Shown here piece after piece: positions 45,186-58,226 of a stretch of DNA of 64,000 nucleotides. The notes under the pieces are model-generated. The model made no database searches and was not told where the DNA came from. It was given only the letters and a program-made list of their open reading frames with translations. Every line of letters starts with the position of its first letter. The stretch's first letter is position 1. The stretch is from Alisma plantago-aquatica. Its lineage: Eukaryota > Streptophyta > Magnoliopsida > Alismatales > Alismataceae. A program made the position numbers and the translations under genes. Where the stretch lies: assembly GCA_963693085.1 (NCBI GenBank), contig OY856409.1:1537417072-1537481071 (forward strand), in the 5' to 3' direction.

Positions 45186-46510
45186 TGACAGATCTAGAAT
45201 GGGGGTGAATATAAATAAAATAAAATTTATGCAATTTCAAACACAAGGAATGTTAGATTGTAACTTAATTAAAATATAATGTAGTGGAAATATAAAGCAA
45301 GTTTTAGAAAAAATAAACACAATCACAACAAACATATGATATAGAGTGGTTATGTAGAAATACACTAGTCCACTACCTAGTTGTTCCCGACTCAGATTTT
45401 CAACCTATATATTATTCCTTTGCTTAACCGATACAAAATACACAAAACAACCAATGTATTTGTTGGATCAAGACAATCCTCCTTTTATAGATCAAGGAGA
45501 ACTTGCACAATGGAGTAGATCATAATCAACCTCCCGCCTTGGTTGCAACCTTATCACAAGAAGTAGCTCTAAGAAGCTTCTCCATAGCCTCCTCACAAGA
45601 AGTAGTTGGAAACAACAAGAACACTAAAGAGAATAAGAGAGGAAGAAGAAATTATAATCCTCACAAGATTTACAATTTATGGCTATCTATGAACAAGTGA
45701 TGATAAGATTTCCATAAGGAATAGGCAGGGCTATATTTGGTGGAGTAGGACACTAGTATTGAACTATGACTCGAATCTAAAGATAGAAATATATAATTCT
45801 AAGCTTGGAGAAGGATAACATGTAAAGGATTGCACAAGTTTGTCTTCTATGTGTCCATATGGCACTCCTACATATAGGAAATACTTAGTAATGGTCAACA
45901 TAGATGTTGGGAGTTCTCAATCCAAGTTAAATGTTAAATTGGCAATTAGAACGTCAAAAGTCAAAAGTCAAGTTTAAAATAGCTAAATTTTGGCTATAGA
46001 ACATTCTCAGTTGAATTGTACTTTTCCTGAGATCCAATTCGGTCAAACTATAATTTGACCTAGTGTATTTTTTTTGGCAAGTTTGCAATGAATCTTTTTC
46101 TATATTACCTTTATCACAATTGATGTGCAGTTTGACCAAATAGATCTTGATCGAAGAAGAGATTAAAAAAATATTCCCTACAAACTCACTTGGAAAATAT
46201 ATTATATGATTTCCCTAGTGATTTTTATCCCAAATCTGAGTGTGGAAAAGGGTTTAGGATAGGTTAGGCTGATCATCGGTTATTCTTACATCATTCCTAG
46301 TAAGTTTTACAAAATACACTTGTGCAAAGCATATATATGGTAGAACTTAATCTATAAGCATCCAAACACATATATTATAACATGTTCTTTATTGTTGGAT
46401 CTTATGTAAGTTCCTTGATCACCTAAAACACAAAATGTACATATCAGCGACACAAATGGGAAATATTTGCATCATTGACATAAGAGTGTGGGATATCAAA
46501 AACGCCAACA
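45186..46510 (-). repeat. 3' LTR of the SIRE-like element
   Basis: About 1,325 bp. In plus orientation it starts TGACAGATCTAG and ends ACGCCAACA. The matching LTR is 49157-50459; the two differ at many positions, so the insertion is old. Confidence 0.88.
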
Positions 46511-46524
46511 ATCTCTCCCTTTTT
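46511..46524 (-). promoter_or_regulatory. Polypurine tract of the SIRE-like element
   Basis: The reverse complement AAAAAGGGAGAGAT lies directly before the TGTTGGCG start of the 3' LTR. The flanking TCATCATCAAAAAGGGAGAG form is characteristic of SIRE-type elements. Confidence 0.85.
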
Positions 46525-47389
46525 GATGATGAAAAAAATTTCTACAAGATAATTTGGGAGAAAGTAATTTTGAGCATCATAGATTTAAATTGTTAATTAT
46601 TGTATGTAGACAAATTTATATTCAATTAAGTTTCACCCCCTTTATCGAAGTCAAAATGGGGTTATACTTACCAATGCTCCCCATCAAGGAGACACTCACC
46701 CACAACAAGATGGTCATTTTGAAGAGGAAATATATATCCAACCAAAAGAAGGATATACCAACTGAAATTTGAAACCAATATGATTACAACAAAAGGAAAC
46801 AAATCACTGTATAGAAAAAAGTCATATTGGATCAAGGAATTATAATTATTATCTAATTACCAATGAGAGGAATGTTAATTACTTCATGATAAAAATACCT
46901 CATTAATAACAATGCATCAAAATAATACTCTAATCTAATGGTAAGGAAGGTTAAATCCACCATTCATATAAAGATGCCATGGAAAAAATCTATCATCTAA
47001 AGAATATCTCAATATCAATGCAAGAAATGTGAACTTCTCCATGATATAGAGAATGCCTTAAAAGCTAAATGTCAACAAAGAATCTCTAGACAAAATATAT
47101 GGGATGTTAAGCCCATAATTGATATAGTGAAGCCATTAAGAACATAATCTAATAATGATGAAAATATCAATCTCATGATTTGAGCTCCTCGTTAATATCA
47201 TACTCACAAAAATTGATCTCAAACAAACAAACTAATTACCAAATAACAACATATAAATATAGAAATTGAAAAAATAAACATTTAAGGATAAACCAAATAA
47301 AATAATGTCAAGATACAAAGTTAATATCCAATGTAGCCCTTGATCATATTACAAGTTCATGTAGAGATAGGTTCTTGGTACCCTAATCA
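46525..47389 (-). other. Noncoding 3' region of the SIRE-like element
   Basis: AT-rich with no supported frame. It occupies the place where pol would be. Confidence 0.6.
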
Positions 47390-49100
47390 TGTTGTAGTCA
47401 TTTTTTATCTTGAAAGGGCATGATAAAGCATAGTGAAAAAACTTCCCACAACCATAACAAGTAACATAATTAATAGAAATGTAAGAATTAGATTTTGGTT
47501 AACAAAAATAGGTATGTGGTTTTTCTTTCTTTTAACATTTTTTGGAATATAATCAAGTCCATGAGTCCCAACGTGATTATTGTGAGAATTTAAAATATTT
47601 TTCAACATGTTTCTACTTTTTCAAAATTATCCAAAGATCTTTCCTTTCCTTGTCAAGCATCAAAGAGATTTTAGTAATATAAATTAAAAGTTTTCCAGTA
47701 CTATCAATGTTCTCTTGAAGGATATCAATTCTATCATTTAACTCATCATTTATTTAAGGATAAGATCATAATCAAAATGTGAGAAACAAATAGGTTGTTT
47801 CTCCATATTGCTCAACTTATCTAAAAGAATAAAAAGTTGAGTTTGTAAGGAAGTATTTTGAGAAACAATCTCATCTATTATTTACTTATCTCTAGCATAT
47901 TGATCATTTAGCTCATTAAGTTCTTCATTTAAAGTATAAAAAATATTCACCCATTTATTTTTATTTTTCTTATACTTTTCAACGTTATACAAAGTAAGAT
48001 CTACAAGTTCAATAAGTTATTGTTTAGATAAAAATCAAAGAGATACCTCATCATCATTACCTTGTGCACCTTCTTCTTTTTGTTCATCATTGCCTATATG
48101 TTTGGCAATGAAGCATTCAACTACATGATGACATATTTCTTCATCACTTGCCTCTGAGTTTGAGGAATCATCCCAAGTAGCATGATATTCTTTATTATTC
48201 TTATACATGGAGTTATTCTTCTTCTTCTTCTTGAATTTCAGGCATTTATACTTCCAATGTCCTTTCTCTCCACATATGCGACACTAGTTGAAAAGATCTA
48301 ATATTTTTGTTAGAAGAAGAACGAATATATTTCTTACCTTTATGATGTACATCTTCTTCACCACTAGATGAGCTACTGGAATAAAATGATCTTGAAGATC
48401 TTGCTTTGAATGCAACACCCTTCTTCTTAGTAATTTTTTATTCTTCTTCTTCTTATTCTTCTATTTTGACCTCTAGTTGAAGATTCATTTCATGTGTCTG
48501 CAAGTTTTTTAAAAAACTGATCCATTAATAATTTTGAAAGATCGCTAGATACTTCTATAGCACTTACCTTATCTTTGAACTTAGAAGGCATAGATCTAAG
48601 TACATTAGAAAATTTATCTTTGTCATTTATTTTCTTTCCTAAGGCACTCAAACACCATTTATTATAGTAGAAAATGTATCATACAATTCAACAATAGTTT
48701 CAGTTTGAGTCATGCAGAATAATCCAAATTTACATTTTAACATATTAATCTTTGTACTCCTAATTTGTTGAGTTCCTTCAAGTATAATCGATAGTTTTCT
48801 CCATATATCATATATGGTTTCACAAGAAGATATTCTAATAAATTTACTAGGAGATAGATAAGAGTATAACATACAAATTACGACGGCATTTGGAGTTATC
48901 TTTCTTATCATATGTAGATCCCATTTCTCCATCTCTATTGTTGGAGATTCATATGGTAAGGCAGTCATCTTCCAGAGATCAAAGTTGATGCCTTAGATGT
49001 GGAATGACATCCTTCTCTTCCAATATGTGTAGTTTTCCATATCAAACACCGACAATTAACTTACATATGATCCTTTGAGCATAATATGGTTGTGCACATT
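47390..49100 (-). pseudogene. Gag pseudogene of the SIRE-like element
   Basis: Copia Gag of the SIRE kind, a long form with a UBN2-type core. On the minus strand an ENYTYWKRRM block lies near 49015-49045. A 106-codon open stretch (48648-48968) follows, with ETIYDIWRKLSIILEGTQQI and KCKFGLFCMTQTETIVELYD. Next come a first zinc knuckle C-x2-C-x4-H-x4-C (CRICGEKGHWKYKC, near 48240-48285), a Lys-rich tract, and a coiled-coil-like segment near 47760-48000. The hinge HVGTHGLDYIPKNVKRKKNH lies near 47510-47570, and a second knuckle (CYGCGKFFHYALSC) near 47420-47465. Stops and frameshifts separate the blocks. After the hinge the protease does not follow. Confidence 0.82.
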
Positions 49101-49141
49101 TTCCTCCTTCCTTCAAGACTTGTAAAGGCTCCTTGAAGACC

Positions 49142-49156
49142 TAATCTAGAACCAAT
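49142..49156 (-). promoter_or_regulatory. Degenerate primer binding site of the SIRE-like element
   Basis: The reverse complement TTGGTTCTAGATTAG is a decayed TTGGTATCAGAGCAG, the usual initiator-Met site. It directly abuts the 5' LTR. Confidence 0.65.
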
Positions 49157-50459
49157 TGAAAGATCTTGAGGGGAAGTGAATAGAGATAAAATAAAACTTA
49201 TGCAATTCCAAACACAAGGAAGGTTAGATTGTAACTTGCTTTAAGGGTAATGTAGCAGAATTATAAAGCAAGTGTTAGACAAAATAAATACAACAACAAG
49301 AGACACATGGGGTTTCGTCAAAAGACGTCAGTCCACTATCTGCTTGTTCCTAAACAGAAATTTAACCCATATTTTATTCCTTTTCTTAACTAATACATAA
49401 TGCACAAAACAACCTATGCCTTTTGTGGATAAAGACAAGCCTCTTTTTGTAGATCAAGGAGAACTTGCACAACAAAGTAGATCGCAATTAGCCTCCCACC
49501 TTGGTTGCAACCTTCTCACAAGAAGTAGCTCTAAGAAGCTTTCCCACTCTTGCAAGAAGTAGTTGGAAGTAACAAGAATAATATAGAAAATAAGAGAGAA
49601 ATAAGAAAGTACACCTCTCATAAGATATAAAATTTGTAGTTCTCCATGAACAAGTGATGATAAACTGTTCACAAGGAATAGGCAAGACTATGTTTGATGG
49701 AGTAGGATAATAGAATTGAGCTATGGGTTAGATTTGAAAATAGCAATGTAAAATTATAAGCTTGGAGAAGGATAAAATGTAATTAATTGCTTGAGTGTGT
49801 GTTCTATATATCCATAAGGCACTCTTATTTATAGGAAACACTTAGGAGTGGTCAATATAGCTTTTAGAAATGTTTATTCCAAGTTAAAAGTTAAACTAGT
49901 TGTTAGAATGTCAAAAGTCAAGTTTACGATGACTAAAATTTGTCTACAGACCATTCTCAGTCAAACTATACTTCGAATGAAATCCAAAATATAGTTGACT
50001 GAGAGTGGTTTTTAGGCAAGTTTGCAACAACTCTTTTTCTACAATGGCTCTATATCAGTCGAGGTGCAGTTTGATTGAATTAGATCTCAGTCGAAGAAGA
50101 GTTTGGCCAAAATATTCCTTGTAAACTCACTTGGAAAACATATCAAATGATTTTTATAATAACACCTACCCATTCTAAAACCTGATATAAGTTTGGAAAA
50201 GAGTTTAGGATAGTATTAGGCTTATTATCACTTGTTCTTACATCATTCTAGAAAGCTGTACAAAATACATGTGTACAAAGCATACACATGGTACAACTTG
50301 ACCTATAAGCATCCAAACACATATTATATAATGTTCTTTATTGTTGGATCTTGTTTAATTTCCTTGATCACCTAAAACACGAAATGCACATGTTAGTGAG
50401 ATAAATGGGAAATATTTGCATCATGGAAATAAGAGTGTGGCATATCTAAAAAGCCAACA
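49157..50459 (-). repeat. 5' LTR of the SIRE-like element
   Basis: About 1,303 bp, TGAAAGATCTTG to AAGCCAACA in plus orientation, homologous to 45186-46510. Open frames inside it on the minus strand are not genes. Confidence 0.88.
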
Positions 50460-50464
50460 CACCT
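50460..50464. repeat. Target site duplication of the SIRE-like element, right copy (CACCT)
   Basis: Exact match to 45181-45185. Confidence 0.88.
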
Positions 50465-52185
50465 GTTGAGCACCAACCGTCAGAGTTGGGGGAACAAGCT
50501 TTGGTTGTATTAGTGATCAACCAACGGTTGGGAGAGGTCTATGGGGTTTATTGAAAAGGGATGAAAGTATCCTCTATAGGTGAGGTGTCACAGACCAGAG
50601 AGGAGACCCAACTGGGGTTAGAAAAATGGGAACAAGGAGCTCCCTCATCAAATAGAAAGTTGAGGAGAAGAATCCCTATTGAATTAGGGGTCAAAATTCT
50701 TGACTAAGTGCGAGTATCATGGAGGGAATGAGAGTATAGGATGAGGAGGAGAGAAGACTGAGAGAGAATTGAGGGAGAAGGAGATGGAGGGCGCTCAGAT
50801 TATAGATGTAAGACCCCTAACATAGCTTAAGGATTAAACATTCTTACTTAACTTAATTGGGCTCTTAAATCCTTAATGAAAACCTAAATTATGATTTGAT
50901 ATCATGAGACTAATATATGCTTCATGTTAAATCCAATTTGGACACTATTTGTTTATGTTTTGCAATTTATGTGTTTATGTGGGCTTTTATTCAATTTTCC
51001 CATATCCAGGGTTTTATCTATAATTTTCACATGTATATTGTGACTCATAAGTTTTCATAAAAGGTTTGATATAATTACACCTATGTATGCCTAGATGCAC
51101 CATCAGATTGTTGCTCTTTCTCTGTAGGGTTGAGAACTTAGGGTTTCTCACCTAAGTGATATTTTTTTTTCAAAGTATGGGAGGAAGTTGACGATTTAAC
51201 CTTGTGAGTGATGATTCAATGGTTTTTACTTATGATATAAGATTTGATGACCTTCCTTTGAGGTCAAAATCCTATTGTTACCCTGGTTGAAGCACACAAT
51301 CTGATGGGAGATTAAAACTTGCAAAATGGGTAAGTAAACCATAGAATCTGATGGGTTTTCTGATGATACATATGTATAATACAATGGGTACTGTGATAGT
51401 ACTTGTTGAAAATTTCACTAAGGCATTAATTTATTGATGGTCTTGAGTAAAGATCTGATGGAATTTATGACATGCATGGATAAGATGGATGTTGAGTTTT
51501 GGCCCATGGCAAGTAAAATTTTCAGCCTTTTGACCACCCTTCTCTCTCCTTTTGGATATATATAGCCTCCACCAAACTCACTAATGAACCCTTCACACCA
51601 TTATATTGTTCTTACTTCTAGAGAGACCCTATACCATCATTTTGTGAAGGAGAATCTCTTGGAGGCTAAAGCTTGGAGAGATCGTGGATGCATGTTGCCC
51701 TAGGGTTTAGATCAAGCTTCTCTAAGGATGTTTAGAGCTTCATAACCTAGTTTGTTTCCCTAACCAAGTAAGATCTTCTTCTCTACTCTAATTTTCTTTC
51801 TATTCTTCCTTCTCTCCTCATCCATGGGCATAACTCTAGAGTTCTTGATGGAAGTTCATGCATATGATTGAAGAGACTCTTTGATTCTCTCTTTTGCTCT
51901 AGATCTACCTTGCTCTTGAAGAAAGGATCTACCTTGGAGATTTAGAAGTGCAAACCTAGGGTTTTTATTGAGTCACCTTGTTGTATAAACATTCATCTTC
52001 ATCTTGAGGAGAGTGATATAACTTTCATCCCATTTCTTGCTTGCTTTTAAATTGTTTCGTATAGATCTTTCCCTAAAACTTGGTATTATGAAAAGAAATG
52101 ATATTATGTGCATTGCTTTACTTACATGCACGGTAGATGTAAGTTGTTAAACTACCCTTAGATTATATAAACTTTCCTTCTAGTG
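50465..52185 (+). other. LTR-like noncoding stretch, possible start near 50814
   Basis: TGTAAGACCCCTAAC near 50814 looks like an LTR start, and a TATA box (GGATATATATAG, 51555-51566) follows about 740 bases later. A pyrimidine-rich, leader-like segment comes next. Later text CCCCAGGTAAGTTTTAATCC near 54292 recalls the U5 part of the Tekay LTR. No second copy or target duplication was found, so the assignment to a chromovirus LTR is tentative. Confidence 0.35.
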
Positions 52186-53340
52186 TGGACGTGGAGTACC
52201 TTTGGTTTTAATGCTATGAATCAATGTTTACTTAGTGTAAAGAAGTGGTCTTTACTTAGTGTAGAAATCATTGGCAATACTTGGTGCTAAAATTGATAGT
52301 GATACTTAGCCTATAAATCTATGGCTTTGCTTTTACCTTGAAACAATGTTTTGTTAAGTGTAGGAGATGATAATATTGCTTTGCGATCTGAATAAATGAC
52401 TCTAGCTTGTCTCTAAACCAATGGCTTTTACCTAGTTTTGAAATTGATGACCATACTTAGTCTCTAAATCAATGGTTCTACTTGTCCTTGGAACAATGGG
52501 TTGTTAAAAGAGTAGGGGATGATGGTATTACCTAGAGTGAGAAATATTGACACTAATTTGTAAATTAACTAATGTAAATGTAAGTCAATAATCCAATGGT
52601 TATGTTATGAAAGGGAATGGATGACCTTGTTGACCATGACATTGATGGTTTTGATTCTTGGTTAAGTATTTGTATTATCCGATCATTTTGGATTTTGGTT
52701 AGGTACCTTGATGATCCGATGGTTTTAGATTTTGGTTAAGTACTCTAATAATTCAATGGACTTGTTCTTGACCTAGTACTCTCATGGTCCCATGAATTTG
52801 TTTTTGACCCAGTATTCAAATGATCCTATGGTCTTGTTTTTGGGTGTGTATTATAATGAACCAATGGTTTTACTTGGTGAATAGAATGATGGTTTATCTA
52901 ACACATAATCTGATGGTTTTTGTATATACTGAAGATCTGATAGCTTTCTTTTTCTAAGTCCAATAATGAAATGATGGTTATGCTTTGGCTAAGTAACGCC
53001 AATGATCCGATGGTAATGTTTTGGTTGAGTTCATCAATGATTTGATGGCTATCCTTTTGGCTAAGTGTTTTAAGATTTTGATGATTTTTCTAATAAGTAT
53101 ATAAATAATTCGATGGGAATTCTAGGTATAAGAAGATAGGTTTTTGATTAAGTATAAAAATGAACCGATGGTGTTGTTATATGTACTAAAAGAATCGATG
53201 AGTTATCTATGAGTGCAAATGAAACAATGGTTTGATGTAATGTTTACCTGAGTGTGCCAATGAAATGATGGGTTATCCATGCATTTGTCGAATGTGATAA
53301 TGAACCAATGGTTTATCTATGAATGTTGATTTGTGATACA
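52186..53340 (+). repeat. Degenerate minisatellite with AATGATCCGATGGTTTTG consensus
   Basis: Around 22-25 units of roughly 40-60 bp share a core of the type AATGATCCGATGGTTTTG followed by a GGTTAAGTA-like word. Divergence is high and unit length varies. The left part (52186-52560) has the variant AATCAATGGTTTT...CTTAGT. Confidence 0.7.
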
Positions 53341-56037
53341 AATCCGATCTACATTGTTGAATCATTCTTGTAATGGTCAAGAGGTGATGATTTAATACTT
53401 CTATCTTCCTCTAATGTTGAAATGATGAATAAACACAATTCATATTGCTATATGTAACTCTGTTTGTTACTCTTGGAAATGTCATAACTATTTATTATGA
53501 TTGATGAACCATGATGCTGAGTCTAAAAGTAATAAGTGTGTTGGTGATATGTCTATCCCTCTACAAGGTATGTAATGAATGATGCCCTTAAGGAAGTAAT
53601 GTTGTTTTGGCCTAAATAGCTTTTGGGTATGTACAGATCCCTGATGAAAATATAGTCTCTTCATGGATGGAAATGGACTAGTACCCTATTTCAATGTGAT
53701 GAGCAATATGTTTCATACATTTTATATCATCTGGATTTGTCATATATCAATGTTTTTGTAGAAATAATTTCGGGTTTGTATGTATAACTTGATTGATTCG
53801 ACCTAAATTCATCCAATTGTCTTAACAAATCAAGTGAAACCCTAATCATGTAGTGCCCTATGCCGTCAAACTATTTTAGTGTCAGAATTTTCTAGATAGG
53901 GAAATGAGTATTCCAAAAGGGAAACTCAGAGTTGTACAATGTTAGATATATGCGGGTGTAGGGAGTCTATATCCTTTTCATCCAGATCCCAAGGTTATGG
54001 AGAATGGTCAAGGCCATATCTCATATGAATATAAATATGTATATGTGATGTTATTGAGGACAACTACAATTGTACCTCGATGATAGGGTTGAATACCCTA
54101 ATTTATAGTGTTGTGGGCCATGTACCAAGGGAGGACTGTGCTGATTACAACATTACTGATATGTCACTGCGGCAAACTCATACTGACTGAGGGGAAGAGA
54201 TCTTAGGAATCTGAATCTTTTAGATCTTGTATGGAGCTAATTGTGACTTTATAGTGGTCAACTGGAAGTTTGAGTGGTACACCTCAAACTCCCCAGGTAA
54301 GTTTTAATCCAATTGTGTAGCATATCTATTAGGGTTATTCAACAATTCACATTGGATGATAACCCTTTCTTTGCTTCTTTTCATATTTAGAAAGATGTAT
54401 ATTGTGGTAAGAGAAATCAAATATTCTTATGATGCTAGCTATGGTTATGATGTTAGCCATGCTATTGATGTTATCCATGCTTAAGATGTTAGTTATGCCT
54501 AGTCTTTTATTGAATAATATTAATCTATCAATCCTATAAATTAAACTCTGATTATGACAGTACTTAGTGAAGATTGTATATTTGGCATTTCAATCTTGTC
54601 ATATTTAATATATATATTGAATTCTATAATTTGTAGTAAGAAATAGACATTTTTGAGAGTTATATCTCTCACTGGGACATGGGTATCACCTAGTGGGTCA
54701 CCACATCTCTTTAGGTGGTCATCAGCAGCACTGACAGACCTGTGGCAGCAAGGAGGAGCTGTTTTGGAGAACCATAGAAGAAGGATGTTTTTTTGTCTAG
54801 TGTAAAGAATGCTAAGCACCCCTTTACTAATAATGGTAAACAAAAGACCAATGAATAACAATGGAGTAAAATAATGACGATATTCAATTTCACAAAATGT
54901 ACATTTTATTCACCCATAAGGATATACATGAAATTATCACAAAAGGATCTAAGATAGAGGGAAACCAAAATATATCAATATGTCCCCAAGAAACAACTTC
55001 ATGACTTAGGTCTGTGCTAGAAGTCATATATTTCTCATCATGATCCTAAGCTAGACTTCCATACTCTGGTTGCACACTCTGATCCTAAACCTGGGTGGTT
55101 GTGATCACCCATTAAGAGGAGAAATAAAGTATGTGTCAAATGAGGAATAAGAACAAATAAAGTATATCCAAATGTAAAAATGGAGTAATGATTCAACCAT
55201 GCAAAGTGAGTCACGAGTATGAGGCTTTTAACAAATAAGAATTCTGCCAAGTCAAATAATAATAAAGTTGCATGCATGAATATTAATATGACTACAATAA
55301 CTAAAGTAAGGCTGACGCCCCTAACTAACCTCAAGCAATATGTGAGGGAGAGTAACACATTCCCAAACACCTAAAATACATATAAAAGTGGGGAGAGTAA
55401 ACAAATGAAATATTGCTAGCGGTTTAAAACCCCAAAATTAATCGAAATAAAGGAGACAAAAAGGCAATGATAAGATTAAAGGATAAATTATGCCTCACTG
55501 GGAATATTAGGGTTGGATTATGAAATGCCCAATTGAAGGGTGAAGGAATGCACATACTCACATATGCACATAAGCACATACCTCAATGTAGAGCCCTAGT
55601 CATCGCTTCACCACTAAGTTGATTCCAAGACCACTTTAACCTAATTACAAAGTATATCACATGTGTTAGGGTTTTGTAAAACATAAAAGTGTAAGAAACT
55701 TTAATTTTGGCCTTCTAAAAAACCTCTGATTTTGGACTCAAAACTTAGACCAATCAGGGAATTAGATTTTACTAATCAAGAAAACATATTTGATTACTTA
55801 ATTTGGAGTTGAAATAAGTTAATTACAAAATTTAGTGCTTTTTATATAAAAAATTAAGTGTTTCTGATAAAAATTAGAACAGGGCAGAAAAACATGACTT
55901 GGAAACCCTAAAATCAGAATCCTTGTGAAAAATCCTTTCCATCAAATATTTATTTGTATTTTTCAGAATAACCTACGATTTACTATGAATTTTCAAACAA
56001 CTAGCCAATCAAAATCCAAGTAAACATATGAGCGACA
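53341..56037. other. Noncoding AT-rich stretch, no supported gene
   Basis: Short minus-strand frames (54541-54861, 55038-55370) show no domains. GATGTTAGCCATGCT/GATGTTATCCATGCT direct repeats occur near 54440-54500. Nothing else is recognised. Confidence 0.5.
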
Positions 56038-56585
56038 TGTTGGGTTTTAGGGAAAGGCAGTGGAAACAAAAAAAATTTCTCCCCCAACCCATACCGAGGA
56101 AACGCGTCAACGTCTATATAATAGGAAAGGATGGTTTGCGGAATCATACCTTGTCCCGAGGCTTGCTCAACGACAATACCTCGCACAATCTGCGGTCTTC
56201 AACTCCGGACTTCAACGGTGTCTGTGCAGCTCCTGGTCGCACCGGGACTGACAACTCCTACTCGAACCGGACTGTCAGATGACAGTTGTCCTCCTAAGCG
56301 ACAGTGTCCTCCCGCCTCTGAAGTAGTCCACACGGACCACCTGGAACTCCACACTCCTTGTCCCACAAGGAAGTGGAAGGAGTCACACCCTCCTGTTGAT
56401 GTACTAGTCGCCAACACGCTCTCCTGCCTCCTGTTGCAACTGCAGTTGTCCTTCCCTTGTTGCACCTCCCTTTTGCGGGAAGCACTTGCTTGGGCTCTCT
56501 CACGGTTACCAAAACCAGAGAGAACGACAACTTGCAGAGCAACTGGTTGCACTGAGCTGTACTCTGAGAAGCCCCCAAATACTCC

Positions 56586-56604
56586 TATATATATAGGAGG
56601 GTCA
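56586..56604 (-). promoter_or_regulatory. TATA box in the Tork-like LTR
   Basis: The reverse complement is TCCTATATATATAGGAG, itself a palindrome. The corresponding site in the 5' LTR is two bases shorter, at about 63453-63469. Confidence 0.7.
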
Positions 56605-56694
56605 TGGGACAAGGTTCTCCATCCCGGGCAATGCGGGACTAAAAGCAGGATTAGAAGGGTTCAGGATTTTCCACAAAAAGCAACCACCTCACAA

Positions 56695-57035
56695 CCTGAA
56701 CCGATCGTTTGGGACCCTTGAACCGATCAGTTCACTCATGAACCGGTCGGTTGGGGTTCCAGGTTGGTTCCCGATTGACTTTCCTTGTTTCTTTCCCAAT
56801 TGGTATCGAATACCAATATTATTCCCAATCGAATTGGGCAATTTGAAACGAAAGGAAAATTCTCACCAATCCTACTTTCCCAAGTTGCTCGATTGCACCA
56901 ATTGAACCGATCGGTTCAACACTTGAACCGGTCGTTTCACTCTGTGCATGAGCCGATCGGTTCAACAATTGAGCCGACCGGTTCAGCAACCTCAGCCGAC
57001 CGGTTCATCACATGAACCGACCGGTTGGGAGTGCA
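56695..57035. repeat. Array of palindromic GAACCGATCGGTTC motifs in U3
   Basis: About nine copies at 56697, 56718, 56740, 56903, 56925, 56950, 56974, 56994 and 57016. Forms are ACCGATCGGT, ACCGGTCGGT and GCCGACCGGTTC. The same array occurs in the 5' LTR (63565-63896) and, decayed, in the solo LTR. It lies just upstream of the TATA box on the minus strand. Confidence 0.85.
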
Positions 57036-58215
57036 GGTTGTGCAGAATCAGTCAAATGCGATTTCAATCAATCCGATACTCCAATCAATGCGTCCAACAC
57101 CATGAACCATACGATATTGAGCCATCGACTGATTGAGTGTTTAATTGAACTACTAAACTCCTTTAGTAATCAATCTAAACATTGCTTGTGGAAAAAACTC
57201 CTCTTCCAGGTTAAATCCTATGTGTGTGACCCTACAGGTCCATTTCACGTTGGCAGTGAAAGTCCATAACACTTATGACTTCACAAGCAAAGAGCGGTGC
57301 CTAGTCACACATCAGTGCTACCCAAGTGAAAGTAGAAAGTTGGAGAACAACTTTCATCCTACAATCCGTGAATGGTGTTACAGTGAATGTATAATTCCTT
57401 TGTCACTGATATCCCGAATGAACTCGAGGCATGGAACAGTCATCCTGTCAACGTTCATTCACTTTCTTGATCTCAGAGTAGACTGGAAGAGATATGTATG
57501 ACATCAGTATCACATACTGATTCACACATGCGTGCACACCTTTCTCAATCCTACTCATCAAGTGGCCATGGATATCATACTCCCTCAGGAGGGACAAATC
57601 CCATATCTATCACTCACCCCTCAAAAGCCCCATGTGTCAAAGCCACCCAATCATCACCTTTATAACAACCCATGTTTCAGGACTGCGTTTGATGATGTCA
57701 AAGTGTGCCCAACGACATGTGTTGAGTGCAGTGATTTCAGGTCTAAGAATCACACTCACCACCATCACTGTGAGTACTGACTGTGACTACCATCTCATGG
57801 TTCCATGTGTCAAACTCACGGTGGGTCTGTCCGGTACACTTGTTCTCTAACAAGTACCTATGTGTTTGGTTTGATATCTCTATATCATGACTAATGAGAT
57901 TCTGTCATCAACCAACACCACAATCTAGTCTTGTGTGTCATTGCTGTCTATCTACCTTCCACAATGACATCCGACTAGGGACATAACAAGAATGTACAAA
58001 CTCTTAGCATCCGTATGATCTCATCGTTCAGATCATGAACCTGAAGGCATACGTCATTGAGTACTATCATTCTCTAGACATTCAATCTGTTCTATCACTA
58101 TCTCATATGACTGAACCAGAATGAATTGGAAGCTTGCCTTTGATGTTTATCAAATCAATCTTATTGTATCCCACCAATCATCACATGATTGGCTCTCAGG
58201 GCATACATACCAACA

Positions 58216-58226
58216 GACTCCCACTT
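58216..58226 (-). promoter_or_regulatory. Polypurine tract of the Tork-like element
   Basis: The reverse complement AAGTGGGAGTC abuts TGTTGGTATG, the start of the 3' LTR. Confidence 0.85.

Larger units (their letters stand above)
45186..50459 (-). mobile_element. SIRE-like copia element with gag but no pol
   Basis: Two homologous LTRs (45186-46510 and 49157-50459) with TG...CA ends enclose 2,646 bp that carry only gag on the minus strand. The 5-bp target duplication CACCT is exact (45181-45185 and 50460-50464). The polypurine tract, the primer site context and the gag motifs are typical of SIRE-type copia elements, whose internal region is normally several times longer. Pol is entirely absent, so the copy is either internally deleted or belongs to a non-autonomous family. 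Confidence 0.88.
56038..58215 (-). repeat. 3' LTR of the Tork-like element
   Basis: 2,178 bp, the only complete LTR of this family in the window. It carries a TATA box and a palindrome array in U3. Several open frames inside, including one of 196 codons at 56131-56721, are not genes; similar frames recur in the other LTR. Confidence 0.92.

Noticed and set aside
50814..54310. Solo LTR of a chromovirus
   Set aside because: Start and TATA box look right, but no matching end or target duplication could be found, so it is listed only as LTR-like.
56131..56721. A 196-codon open frame and overlapping frames on both strands
   Set aside because: They lie wholly inside the Tork-like LTR and similar frames recur in the other LTR; no domain is seen.
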